Assembly: GCA_030066245.1 (NCBI GenBank) | Contig: JASJBY010000175.1 | Location: forward strand, 1-9,087 | Direction of reading: 5' to 3' | DNA from: Gammaproteobacteria bacterium | Lineage (GTDB): Bacteria > Pseudomonadota > Gammaproteobacteria > JAABTG01 | DNA length: 9,087 nt | Shown: positions 1-6,935 of the stretch, piece by piece | Layout of the letters: each line of letters opens with the position of its first letter | Position numbering within the stretch: the stretch's first letter is position 1 | The notes under the pieces: generated by a model | What the model was told of the DNA's origin: nothing | Database searches by the model: none | The model's input: only the letters and a program-made list of their open reading frames with translations | Position numbers and translations under genes: made by a program

Positions 1-71
1 AGGATAAGCGACGCGATGACACCGCCGGCACCGAACAAGGACCAGAATATGGGTTCGTTTGAACGTCTCAT
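1..71 (-). CDS. frdD: Fumarate reductase membrane anchor subunit D (5' fragment)
   Basis: Only the first 23 codons are present; the rest lies beyond the left edge. The fragment translates as MRRSNEPIFWSLFGAGG followed by VIASLI. I recall the N-terminus of E. coli FrdD as KRSDEPVFWGLFGAGG, so the match is strong for such a short stretch. FrdD is one of two small hydrophobic subunits that hold the FrdAB catalytic part on the cytoplasmic side of the inner membrane and form the quinol site with FrdC. The start is the first ATG after the frdC stop, 8 bp away. Upstream is a weak Shine-Dalgarno-like TAGGTG. Gene order and spacing match an frdABCD operon. Confidence 0.9.
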   Translation of the reverse strand, partial: MRRSNEPIFWSLFGAGGVIASLI

Positions 72-79
72 GGGTGCAC

Positions 80-466
80 CTACCAGGCTAGGATGAGGAT
101 ACCGAGGCTGAGGACGATGGCTGCCGTGTATTGCCCGCGGATGATGGCGGATTCGGACAGCTTTTCTGACCCCCTGTAGATGGGTGGCATGGCCTTGGGC
201 GATACCTTGAACCAGCTGTAGGCGTTGTAGAGGGCGGCTGCAAACACCAGGACATGCAGCAGAATCGAGAGCGGGCTCGAAAGGAAGTTAAGCCAGCCCG
301 CGTAACTCTCTGCGCCTCGTGCCAGCGCAGACAGGCCGGTGAGCATTACCACCGCGTAGATGGCCAGAAAGATCGCAGTCAGCTCCCGAACGATGTACCA
401 GGTGAAGTAGGGGTTTCGGGTGTACCAGCCTGCCATGGGACGGGTGTAGGTGTTGCGTGCGCTCAT
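80..466 (-). CDS. frdC: Fumarate reductase membrane anchor subunit C
   Basis: This 128-residue protein is close to the usual FrdC length of about 130. It has three hydrophobic segments, near residues 25-48, 62-86 and 108-127. FrdC-type signatures are YTRPM at 7-11, a conserved RE followed by TA at 27-31, GLSALARG and AGWLNFL at 44-62, and WFKVSPKAMP at 85-94. With FrdD it anchors FrdAB and forms the quinol-oxidising site. Glu28 matches the E. coli quinone-site Glu29 (mature numbering) and Trp85 matches Trp86. The position of His82 is Asn81 here. The start chosen is the ATG that overlaps the frdB stop by 4 bp (ATGA). The open frame runs further upstream, but those codons lie inside frdB and do not resemble FrdC. 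Confidence 0.95.
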   Translation of the reverse strand: MSARNTYTRPMAGWYTRNPYFTWYIVRELTAIFLAIYAVVMLTGLSALARGAESYAGWLNFLSSPLSILLHVLVFAAALYNAYSWFKVSPKAMPPIYRGSEKLSESAIIRGQYTAAIVLSLGILILAW

Positions 467-1221
467 GAGTTCGCTGCTCCCCGTGGTGACATGAATCTCA
501 GGAAATAGTCCATCGTGCTGTTGACCTTGTTCTGGTTGACTGCGTTGGCCGGATCGACTTTCTTGGGGCATACCTCGGAACAGTATCCCACCAGGGTGCA
601 ACCCCACACGCCATCCTCCGCGTTGACAAAGGGCATGCGCTCAGCCTTGCCTTCATCTCGACTGTCGGCATTGTAGCGGTGCAGCAGCGAGAGGATGGCC
701 GGCCCGGCGAACTTGGGGTTGAGCCCATACTGCGGGCAGGCGGCGTAGCAGAGCATGCAATTGATGCAGCTGGAGAACTGCTTGTATCGCGCCAGCTCTG
801 CGGGAGTCTGCAGGTAGGTGCCTTCAGACAGGGGTTTCTCCTTCTTGCGGATGATGTAGGGCTTGATGGAGGCAAGCTTCTGCAAGAAGTCGCTCTGGTC
901 CACCGCCAGGTCTCGAACGATGGGGAAATGGTTGAGCGGCTCCACGCGCACCTTCCGGGGATAATAGTCCCGCAGGAAGGTCTTGCAGGAGAGGTGGGGT
1001 ATGCCATCCACCATCTTGCCGCAGCTGCCGCATACCGCCATACGGCAGGACCACCGGAAGGTCAAGCTGCCGTCCAGCTGGTCCTTGATGTATTGCAATC
1101 CCTGCAGCACGGAGGTGTCGTCGGAAAACGGCACCGTATAGCTCTGGTAGTAAGGCGCCTTGTCCTTTTCCGGATGGTAGCGCAGCACCTCTATCTCTAT
1201 TTCACGCCGCTGTTCAGTCAT
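463..1221 (-). CDS. frdB: Fumarate reductase iron-sulfur subunit B
   Basis: The protein has 252 residues; E. coli FrdB has about 244. It carries electrons from the membrane quinol site to the FAD in FrdA through three iron-sulfur clusters. The plant-type [2Fe-2S] ligands are Cys59, 64, 67 and 79 (WSCRMAVCGSCG). The C-terminal ferredoxin-like domain has Cys152, 155, 158 and 162 (CINCMLCYAACPQYGLNP) and Cys208, 214 and 218 (CTLVGYCSEVCPK), the set expected for [4Fe-4S] plus [3Fe-4S]. All ligands are intact. I chose the ATG at 1221 because GGAGGGTG precedes it at good spacing and FrdB-like sequence begins there. An in-frame ATG 15 codons upstream would add a basic stretch overlapping frdA. The gap to frdA is 16 bp, and the stop overlaps the frdC start, suggesting translational coupling. 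Confidence 0.97.
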   Translation of the reverse strand: MTEQRREIEIEVLRYHPEKDKAPYYQSYTVPFSDDTSVLQGLQYIKDQLDGSLTFRWSCRMAVCGSCGKMVDGIPHLSCKTFLRDYYPRKVRVEPLNHFPIVRDLAVDQSDFLQKLASIKPYIIRKKEKPLSEGTYLQTPAELARYKQFSSCINCMLCYAACPQYGLNPKFAGPAILSLLHRYNADSRDEGKAERMPFVNAEDGVWGCTLVGYCSEVCPKKVDPANAVNQNKVNSTMDYFLRFMSPRGAANS

Positions 1222-1237
1222 CGTCACCCTCCGGTGT

Positions 1238-3004
1238 CTAGGCTGCTGTCTTTTTCGCCGCTCCACCGTAGACGCGCTCCGCGGGTGGCAGCTTGGTGAT
1301 GGTTACGTCGCCGTAGTCGATGCGGGGCGGGCCGTCGGCGTTGTAGTGCGCTCGGCTGTGCTTGAGAAAGTTCTTGTCGTCGCGCTCGCCAAACTCGTCC
1401 AGGCGCTGATGGGCCCCGCGGGACTCCTTGCGGTTAATGGCGGAGTGTGCCATGGCCTGGGACACGTCGATCATGTAGCCCAATTCGATGGTGGTCAGCC
1501 ATTCGGTGTTGAAGGCCCTGCTGCGGTCCTGCAGCTGCACGGAGCTGTAGCGCTCGCGAAGCTCGTCCAGCTTGTCGCAGGTAGCCTGCATGCCATCACC
1601 CGTCCTGTAGATACCCGTACCTTCTTCCATGGTGGTGGCCATTTCGTCCCGGACGACGGCCACCCGCTCTTTGCCGTTCTCTCGATTCAGGAGCGCAGTG
1701 GCCCTGTCCATGGCATCCTTCGCCTGTTTCTCGAGCAGGCCGGCGTCACTGTTGTGATTGGATTTCGAAAACGCCGCCGCATGTTCGCCGGCAAGCTTGC
1801 CGAAGACGGTGAGCTCGGCCAGGGAGTTGGACCCCAAGCGATTGGCTCCGTGTATGCCGACGCTGGAGCATTCGCCGCAGGCGTACAGTCCAGCTAGCGG
1901 CGTGGCCGTGGTCCCGTCGCACTGTATCCCGCCCATGGTGTAGTGCACCGCAGGCCGCACCGGTATGGGCTCCCTGACCACGTCGACGCCGAGGAACGTC
2001 TTAGCCAGCTCCGAGATGAAAGGCAGTCGTTCCATGAGTTTCTTCTCGCCCAGATGCATCAGCTGCAGGTGCACGGCGTGGCCCAAAGGCGTCTCCACCG
2101 TGCGTCCCTTCTGCTCCTCGTGCCAGAACGCCTGGCTGAGTCGGTCCCGGGGACCGAGCTCCATGGTCTTCGGCGTCGGCTCGGTCACCACCGGGCCCAG
2201 GTTGTAGTCCTGCAAGTATCGATATCCGTCCTTGTTCACTAGATACCCCCCTTCGCCGCGACAGCCTTCGGTGATGAGGATGCCGCTGCCGGGGAGGGCC
2301 GTGGGGTGGTACTGGACGAACTCCATGTCCTGCAGCGGAACGCCGTGCCGATAGGCCATGCCCATACCGTCACCGGTGACGATGCCGGCGTTGGTGTTCT
2401 GCATGTAGACGCGGCCCGCCCCGCCGGTGGCCAGTATCACCGCCTTCGCCTGGATGAAGTAGAAGTCGCCGGTGGCCATCTCGATGGCGACAACACCTTG
2501 ACAACGTCCTTCCTCCACCACGAGCTCGAGCGCGAAATACTCGTCGAATCGCTTTAAGGATGGGTATTTGATTGATGTCTGGAAAAGGGTGTGCAGCATA
2601 TGGAAGCCAGTCTTGTCGGCGGCGAACCAAGTGCGCGCCGTGCTCATGCCCCCGAAGTTGCGCACGTTGGTATGCCCGTCATCCTGCCGGCTCCAGGGAC
2701 AACCCCAGTGCTCGAGCTGGGTCATCTCCTCCGTACAATGCTCGACGAAGTAGTCCACCACGTCCTGGTCACACAGCCAGTCGCCCCCCGAGACAGTGTC
2801 CTTGAAGTGAAGCTCCAGGCTGTCCTTGTCCGTGATGACGCCCGCCGATCCTCCTTCAGCGGCCACCGTGTGGCTGCGCATGGGCACCACTTTCGAAATC
2901 AACGCAATTTCGAGTTTCGGGTCGGTCTCGGCAATAGCGATGGCGGCGCGCAGGCCCGCCCCACCGCCGCCTATGATGGCGATGTCTGTCTTCACAATTT
3001 CCAT
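1238..3004 (-). CDS. frdA: Fumarate reductase flavoprotein subunit A
   Basis: This 588-residue protein is the catalytic subunit that reduces fumarate to succinate on the cytoplasmic face of the membrane. The N-terminal FAD-binding motif is IIGGGGAGLRAA at 11-22. His45 in PMRSHTVAAEGG is the expected site of covalent FAD attachment. Active-site blocks are present: QYHPT with His233, TEGCRGEGG at 245-253, GPRDRLSQA at 284-292, HYTMGG with His354, and GANRLGSNS with Arg389. The local sequence (GCPWSR, FAADKTGFHMLHTLFQTS, NFLKH, LPPAERVYGG) follows E. coli FrdA much more closely than SdhA, so I call fumarate reductase, although such enzymes can also oxidise succinate. The ATG is preceded by AGAGGG at 6-nt spacing. 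A 196-bp gap separates it from the upstream transporter gene, so it may have its own promoter. Confidence 0.97.
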   Translation of the reverse strand: MEIVKTDIAIIGGGGAGLRAAIAIAETDPKLEIALISKVVPMRSHTVAAEGGSAGVITDKDSLELHFKDTVSGGDWLCDQDVVDYFVEHCTEEMTQLEHWGCPWSRQDDGHTNVRNFGGMSTARTWFAADKTGFHMLHTLFQTSIKYPSLKRFDEYFALELVVEEGRCQGVVAIEMATGDFYFIQAKAVILATGGAGRVYMQNTNAGIVTGDGMGMAYRHGVPLQDMEFVQYHPTALPGSGILITEGCRGEGGYLVNKDGYRYLQDYNLGPVVTEPTPKTMELGPRDRLSQAFWHEEQKGRTVETPLGHAVHLQLMHLGEKKLMERLPFISELAKTFLGVDVVREPIPVRPAVHYTMGGIQCDGTTATPLAGLYACGECSSVGIHGANRLGSNSLAELTVFGKLAGEHAAAFSKSNHNSDAGLLEKQAKDAMDRATALLNRENGKERVAVVRDEMATTMEEGTGIYRTGDGMQATCDKLDELRERYSSVQLQDRSRAFNTEWLTTIELGYMIDVSQAMAHSAINRKESRGAHQRLDEFGERDDKNFLKHSRAHYNADGPPRIDYGDVTITKLPPAERVYGGAAKKTAA

Positions 3005-3200
3005 CGTCAGCCCTCTGGCTTTTCAGTTTATCGACGCTTTCGGCGCTGGCCGCCCAGCAGCTGCGGTTTGTCACTGGGTTCAGCGGTTCCGCCAGTGGAC
3101 GGCTTCGGCCGATTGCAGGAAAGGGAGGCGGGCAGGCTTTCCGGCGCCGCCCGTATGAAGCTTACGGACCACGCGCAGCCCGACTTTACTCCGGAAAAGT
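3005..3200. other. Intergenic region, transporter to frdA
   Basis: This 196-bp gap separates two genes on the minus strand. I see no credible coding sequence. It holds several short inverted repeats: ACTTT/AAAGT just after the transporter stop (3183-3187 with 3196-3200), CCGTA/TACGG (3151-3155 with 3163-3167), a CGGC-TTCG-GCCG element near 3110, and CACTGG/CCAGTG (3072-3077 with 3092-3097). None is followed by a clear U-tract in the direction of transcription, so no intrinsic terminator can be claimed. I found no convincing FNR box (TTGAT-N4-ATCAA). The region could hold an frdA promoter or only an mRNA spacer. Confidence 0.5.
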
Positions 3201-4637
3201 TCACATCAGCCCGATGATGTTCCACCACACGGCCCCCACGCCAACCCAGATCAGTATATTGAGCACGCTGACGGCGCCACCGACTCCCCACCAGGCACCC
3301 ATGGACACGTAGTTGGTGCCGAACACCACGGGGGCCGGTCCATTGGCGTAGTGGGTCAAGCTGGAGAACAGGTTGCTGAAGTAGGCCAGCACCAGGGCCG
3401 CGAGCACCGCCGGTGTGCCGACGGATATGGCGACGGCCAGAAACGGAGCGTACATGGCACTGATGTGTGCGGTCTGGCTGGCAAACATGTAATGGCTGTA
3501 GAAGTAAACCAGGCCGAGTATCAGGAATGCTGTGGTCCAGGCCAGGCCCTGTACCTGGGCGCCGACGGCTTCGCCGAACCAGGGAATGAAGCCCAACTTG
3601 TTGAGCTGGGTTGCCATCATGACAAGGGCCGCAAACCAGACGATGGTGTCCCACGCGCCTTTCTCGTTCAGAATGTCCTTCCACGTGAGCACGCCGCCCA
3701 GCAGGAGCACGCTCAAGCCCACCAGTGCCGCAGTCGTGCTGTGTACGCCCAGGGTCTTGCCGAAAATCCACAGGACCAGGAGCAGGCCAATGACGCCCAG
3801 GGTGATCCATTCGGCCGGCTTGACGGCACCCATTTTTTTCAGCTCGTCAACCGCAAGCTGGGCCGCCTGAGGGGTCTCTTTCACCTCAGGCGCATAGACT
3901 TTGTAGACAAACAGCGGGATCAGGATCAGAGAGACGATGCCCGGGACCAGCGCTGCCAGAAACCACTGGCCCCAGGTGATTTCCACCCCGGCGTCCCCCG
4001 CCAGCCTGGCCGCCAGCGGGTTGGCTGCCATGGCGGTCATGAACATGGCGCTGGTGATGATGTTGATCTGAAAGGCGTTGAGCATCATGAAGGCACCTAC
4101 CCGGCGCTGCGTCCCTTCATTGGGGTCGCTCTGGTAGGCCAGGGAAACGGAGCGCAGCAGGGGCATGAGAACCCCGCCCGCCCTGGCCGTGTTGCTCGGC
4201 ATGGCCGGCGCGAGCACCAGGTCGGCGAGGCCCAGGCCGTAGGAAAGACCCAGGGTCTTCTTGCCCAGCACTTTCATGAAGTTCAGGGCAATGCGTGCGC
4301 CGAGCCCGGTCTTGATGATGGCCCGGGAGACGAAGAAGGCGACGCCGATGAGCCAGATAGTGGGTACGCCGAAGCCGCTCAGGGCGTCCTTGATGCTGAG
4401 CGTCCCCGTGAGCGCCGTGGCCGCCACTCCGATGAGCGCCACGGCGCCCATGGGCAGCGGCTTGGCAATGATGCCCACAATGGTGGCGACGAATATGGCG
4501 AGCAGGTGCCAGGCTTCCTGCTTGACCCCCTCCGGTGGAGGAATGAACCAAAAGACAATCCCAACAGCGAGTGTAATTCCAAGAGGGACCAGCTTGGCCG
4601 GAACGAGCGTTGGGGTTTCGTCTGTGGACTCAGCCAT
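3201..4637 (-). CDS. DASS-family anion/C4-dicarboxylate transporter
   Basis: This 478-residue, highly hydrophobic protein belongs to the divalent anion:Na+ symporter (DASS) family, apparently the CitT/TtdT/plastid 2-oxoglutarate-malate branch, several members of which are exchangers. The first family substrate/cation motif is PSNTARAGG, with SNT at 148-150. The later conserved blocks are SHYMFASQTAHISAMYAPF at 381-399 and SLTHYANGPAPVVFG at 426-440. Membrane segments are evident around 15-33, 43-58, 62-80, 91-108, 222-246, 276-292, 299-316, 331-345, 366-380, 396-425 and 450-476. The loop near 247-275 is polar. The ATG has AAAGGAG upstream with an A-rich spacer. Lying between a fumarase and frdABCD, it probably imports malate or fumarate, perhaps in exchange for succinate. 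The substrate is inferred from context; citrate, tartrate or 2-oxoglutarate cannot be excluded. Confidence 0.9.
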   Translation of the reverse strand: MAESTDETPTLVPAKLVPLGITLAVGIVFWFIPPPEGVKQEAWHLLAIFVATIVGIIAKPLPMGAVALIGVAATALTGTLSIKDALSGFGVPTIWLIGVAFFVSRAIIKTGLGARIALNFMKVLGKKTLGLSYGLGLADLVLAPAMPSNTARAGGVLMPLLRSVSLAYQSDPNEGTQRRVGAFMMLNAFQINIITSAMFMTAMAANPLAARLAGDAGVEITWGQWFLAALVPGIVSLILIPLFVYKVYAPEVKETPQAAQLAVDELKKMGAVKPAEWITLGVIGLLLVLWIFGKTLGVHSTTAALVGLSVLLLGGVLTWKDILNEKGAWDTIVWFAALVMMATQLNKLGFIPWFGEAVGAQVQGLAWTTAFLILGLVYFYSHYMFASQTAHISAMYAPFLAVAISVGTPAVLAALVLAYFSNLFSSLTHYANGPAPVVFGTNYVSMGAWWGVGGAVSVLNILIWVGVGAVWWNIIGLM

Positions 4638-4823
4638 GTTTTTTCTCCTTTCGTCTCGAGGTGAGCCCTCCGACCGCGCATTGCGGCGAGGGAGGCGCTT
4701 TGTCGTCAGTGGGTGGGCAATCTATCCCGAGGCTGCGCGTAACGCGCATCGTCCTGGAACGGTGCACGTCCGGCCGGTCGCTGTCGCCGGACGAATGCCA
4801 TGCCGGGGCGGGGACGCCGGGGT
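4638..4823. other. Intergenic region with three potential hairpins
   Basis: This 186-bp gap lies between the fumarase stop and the transporter start. No coding sequence is apparent. Three inverted repeats follow one another. The first is an 8-bp perfect stem, CGTCCGGC/GCCGGACG (4767-4774 with 4786-4793, 11-nt loop). The second is a near-palindrome, TGCGCGT/ACGCGCA (4734-4740 with 4742-4748). The third is a compound stem, CCCTC plus CCGC pairing with GCGG plus GAGGG (4666-4677 with 4683-4692). None has a downstream U-run, so they are not standard terminators. They could stabilise or process a polycistronic mRNA, or simply reflect high GC. Confidence 0.5.
4767..4793 (-). other. Inverted repeat downstream of fumarase
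   Basis: CGTCCGGC and GCCGGACG form a perfect 8-bp stem around an 11-nt loop, starting about 30 nt past the fumarase stop codon. The transcript downstream lacks a U-tract. It is a candidate 3'-end or processing structure rather than a proven terminator. Confidence 0.4.
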
Positions 4824-6338
4824 CTAGGCCGCGACAACCGGGATCTTGCCGATTTTTTGACGCCACTCGGCCGGGCCGGTCTTGTGCAACGAGTTGCCGG
4901 TGGCATCCACCGCACAAGTGACCGGCATGTCCTTCACCTCGAACTCGTAAATGGCCTCCATGCCCAGCTCCGGGAAGGCAAGCACCTTGGCGCTGCGGAT
5001 GGCTTTCGCCACCAGGTACGCCGCGCCGCCTACGGCAATGAAGTAGGCGGCGCCGTTTTGTTTGATGGCCTCGGTGGCTTTCGGTCCACGTTCGGACTTG
5101 CCGACCATGCCCAGCAGCCCGGCTTTTTCGAGCATCGCCGCGGTGTAGGGGTCCATGCGAGACGACGTGGTCGGGCCCGCTGGCCCTACGACCTCGTCGC
5201 GAACCGGATCTACCGGGCCCACGTAGTAGATGAATCGGTTCTTGAAGTCCACGGGCAGCGGCTCACCTGCTTCCATCATGTCCACCAAACGCTTGTGCGC
5301 GGCATCGCGACCGGTGAGCAGTTTGCCCGACAGCAACACCCGATCCCCAGCCTTCAGACTGGCCACCTCTTCCGGGGTCACCGTGTCCAGGTTGAGCGGT
5401 CGGCTGGTGGAGAAATCCAAAGTCAGCTCGGGCCAGTGGTCCAGGCTGGGCGGCTCCAGCGTGGCTGGGCCGCTGCCGTCCAGCACGAAGTGTGCGTGCC
5501 TCGTCGCCGCGCAGTTGGGCAAAAGGGCCACGGGCTTGGACGCCGCATGGGTGGGGTAGTCCGTGACCTTGACATCCAGCACCGTGGTGAGGCCACCCAA
5601 GCCCTGGGCACCGATGCCGAGCGCGTTGACTTTCTCGTAGAGCTCCAGGCGCAGCTCCTCGGCGTGGTTGGAAGGGCCCCGGGCCTTGAGCTCCTGCATA
5701 TTGATGGGCTCCATCATGCCCCATTTCGCCATGAGCATGGCCTTCTCCGGCGTGCCGCCGATGCCAAGAGACAGGATGCCGGGCGGACACCAGCCGGCAC
5801 CCATCACGGGGACCTGGGACAACACCCATTCGACCACGTCGTCGTTGGGCAGCAGCATCGCGAACTTCGACTTGTTCTCAGAGCCGCCGCCCTTGGCGGC
5901 GACCTCGACTTCCACCGTGTCGCCGGGTACGAGCTGTACGTGGGTGACGGCGGGGGTGTTGTCTTTGGTGTTGGCGCGCTTGCCGGCAGGATCGTCGAGC
6001 ACGGAAAAGCGCAGGGTGTTGTCCGGGTCGGTGTAGGCCTGTCTCACACCTTCGTTGACCATCTCCTCGATGGTGGTATCCGTCTCCCAGCGCGCGTCCA
6101 TGCCGGCCTTGATGAAAACGATGGCGATGCCGGTGTCCTGGCAGATTGGCCGATGGCCTTCGGCACACATGCGCGAGTTGATAAGGATCTGGGCCATGGC
6201 GTCCTTGGCCGCCGGTGACTCTTCCTTCTTATAAGCCTCTGTCAGGGCGGTGATGTAATCAGTGGGATGGTAGTAGGAGATGAACTGGAAAGCGTCTGCC
6301 ACGCTTTGTACGAAATCCTCTTTGCGAATCGTCGACAT
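4824..6338 (-). CDS. fumA: Class I (iron-sulfur) fumarate hydratase, single chain
   Basis: This 504-residue protein interconverts malate and fumarate. It is the oxygen-sensitive [4Fe-4S] class I type, not the class II FumC type. The alpha part carries the three expected cluster ligands: Cys66 in PICQDTG, Cys184 in GWCPPGILSLGIGG and Cys276 in PNCAATRHAHF. KGGGSENKS at 149-157 and GIGAQGLGGLTTVLDVKV at 241-258 are further family blocks. The beta part begins near residue 310 and includes LLSGKLLTGRDAAHKR and VGPAGPTTSSRMDPY. Fusion of both parts in one chain is normal for this bacterial form. The ATG has an excellent AGGAGGAGG upstream at 8-nt spacing. It is the first gene of the minus-strand block, suggesting it feeds fumarate to the reductase. 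The symbol follows E. coli usage for the class. Confidence 0.96.
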   Translation of the reverse strand: MSTIRKEDFVQSVADAFQFISYYHPTDYITALTEAYKKEESPAAKDAMAQILINSRMCAEGHRPICQDTGIAIVFIKAGMDARWETDTTIEEMVNEGVRQAYTDPDNTLRFSVLDDPAGKRANTKDNTPAVTHVQLVPGDTVEVEVAAKGGGSENKSKFAMLLPNDDVVEWVLSQVPVMGAGWCPPGILSLGIGGTPEKAMLMAKWGMMEPINMQELKARGPSNHAEELRLELYEKVNALGIGAQGLGGLTTVLDVKVTDYPTHAASKPVALLPNCAATRHAHFVLDGSGPATLEPPSLDHWPELTLDFSTSRPLNLDTVTPEEVASLKAGDRVLLSGKLLTGRDAAHKRLVDMMEAGEPLPVDFKNRFIYYVGPVDPVRDEVVGPAGPTTSSRMDPYTAAMLEKAGLLGMVGKSERGPKATEAIKQNGAAYFIAVGGAAYLVAKAIRSAKVLAFPELGMEAIYEFEVKDMPVTCAVDATGNSLHKTGPAEWRQKIGKIPVVAA

Positions 6339-6433
6339 CGCTATGACCTCCTCCTGAAGAGCATTCGTTCTTGTCGGCTAGCCGCGACGCTGGATGGTCG
6401 CCAGACGCCGGACTCACCATACACCACACGCCG

Positions 6434-6461
6434 ATGGTACTCTGTAACGTTGCGGTGACAG
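6434..6461 (-). promoter_or_regulatory. Weak candidate promoter for fumarase
   Basis: On the minus strand CTGTCA (4 of 6 to the -35 consensus) is followed after 16 nt by TACCAT (4 of 6 to the -10 consensus). Transcription from here would give a leader of roughly 90 nt before the fumarase ATG. The match is weak and other promoters are possible. Confidence 0.2.
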
Positions 6462-6719
6462 GGCGCTGCTGTGTTGGCTCCCCCAGCGTACGTCCTCTAT
6501 TCATGGACGATATCCGAAACGCGCAACACTCAAAAGCTCGGAACTCGGGGGTCAGTTCGAAGTTTCTATTCCCTGATCATTAAGGGGTGATGGAGCGCCT
6601 TTGTTGGGCAAGAGCCACCGCTGTCGCCGTCCGCGCGTTGGCCACGCCAGGTCACTCAGCCAGGGACTCAGGCGGCATACTGGGCTAGAATTGGAGGCGC
6701 TCGCGAACAGGTCGAGAAT

Positions 6720-6748
6720 TTGCAAGTGCGGGCACCAGGGGCTTTAAC
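6720..6748 (+). promoter_or_regulatory. Weak candidate promoter for DsrC/TusE-like gene
   Basis: TTGCAA and TTTAAC each match 4 of 6 bases of the sigma-70 consensus and are spaced by the optimal 17 bp. A start near 6755 would give a leader of about 180 nt that includes the alternative hairpins at 6802-6866. This rests on consensus similarity only. Confidence 0.25.
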
Positions 6749-6801
6749 GGTAGAGCCGGGGCCGGCGGGTAGGGCCTTCAGAGGCTGGGGCACAAGCATT
6801 G

Positions 6802-6866
6802 CTGACCCGGACCCGCCTGGGATGGTCCGGGCTGTGGCAACAGGCGGCGTGGGGAGACCGGGTCAG
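6802..6866 (+). other. Leader with mutually exclusive pairings
   Basis: The segment CTGACCCGGACC (6802-6813) can pair in two ways. Its CCCGGACC pairs with GGTCCGGG at 6824-6831 (8 bp, 10-nt loop). Its CTGACCCGG pairs with CCGGGTCAG at 6858-6866 (9 bp). The two structures share bases and exclude each other. It lies 70 to 134 nt upstream of the DsrC/TusE-like start. Neither hairpin is followed by a U-run, and no known riboswitch is recognised. Confidence 0.35.
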
Positions 6867-6935
6867 GGGGGATATTTCGACCTTCTGCCGGGGGCCCAGG
6901 CTCTGTGGCCTAAGGAAACGTTTGAGGAGACGAAG

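Larger units (their letters stand above)
6339..6935. other. 597-bp divergent non-coding region
   Basis: This region lies between the divergently transcribed fumarase and DsrC/TusE-like genes and must hold promoters for both. Short open frames exist here, but none has a good ribosome site with recognisable protein sequence. A more AT-rich stretch around 6551-6590 includes the imperfect inverted repeat CCCT-N8-AGGG (6571-6586) around TGATCA, a possible regulator site. I found no clear FNR box, tRNA, transposon remnant or intrinsic terminator. The right part (6800-6870) contains alternative pairing segments described separately. Confidence 0.5.

Noticed and set aside
1222..1266. Upstream ATG that would extend frdB by 15 residues
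   Set aside because: The extension overlaps the frdA end, is a basic stretch unlike FrdB, and the downstream ATG has a much better ribosome site.
2591..3217. 208-codon plus-strand frame spanning the frdA start and the following gap
   Set aside because: It overlaps the strongly supported frdA in antisense and has no recognisable content.
3351..4664. 437-codon open frame on the plus strand
   Set aside because: It is antisense to the transporter, with a low-complexity Gly/Gln/His/Arg-rich product and no family resemblance.
4800..6218. 472-codon open frame on the plus strand
   Set aside because: It lies antisense to the fumarase over almost its whole length. The product shows no recognisable domain and is the usual mirror frame of a GC-rich gene.
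6371..6583. Small plus-strand frame of 70 codons in the divergent region
   Set aside because: There is no clear ribosome site or recognisable sequence, and a competing frame overlaps on the other strand.
6571..6586. Possible FNR or similar dyad around TGATCA
   Set aside because: It does not match TTGAT-N4-ATCAA at both half-sites, so I note it only as an imperfect inverted repeat.
6720..6935. N-terminal extension of the DsrC/TusE-like frame from a TTG
   Set aside because: It would add 72 residues rich in Gly, Pro and Ala with no family similarity, while the ATG at 6936 has a good GAGGAG site.
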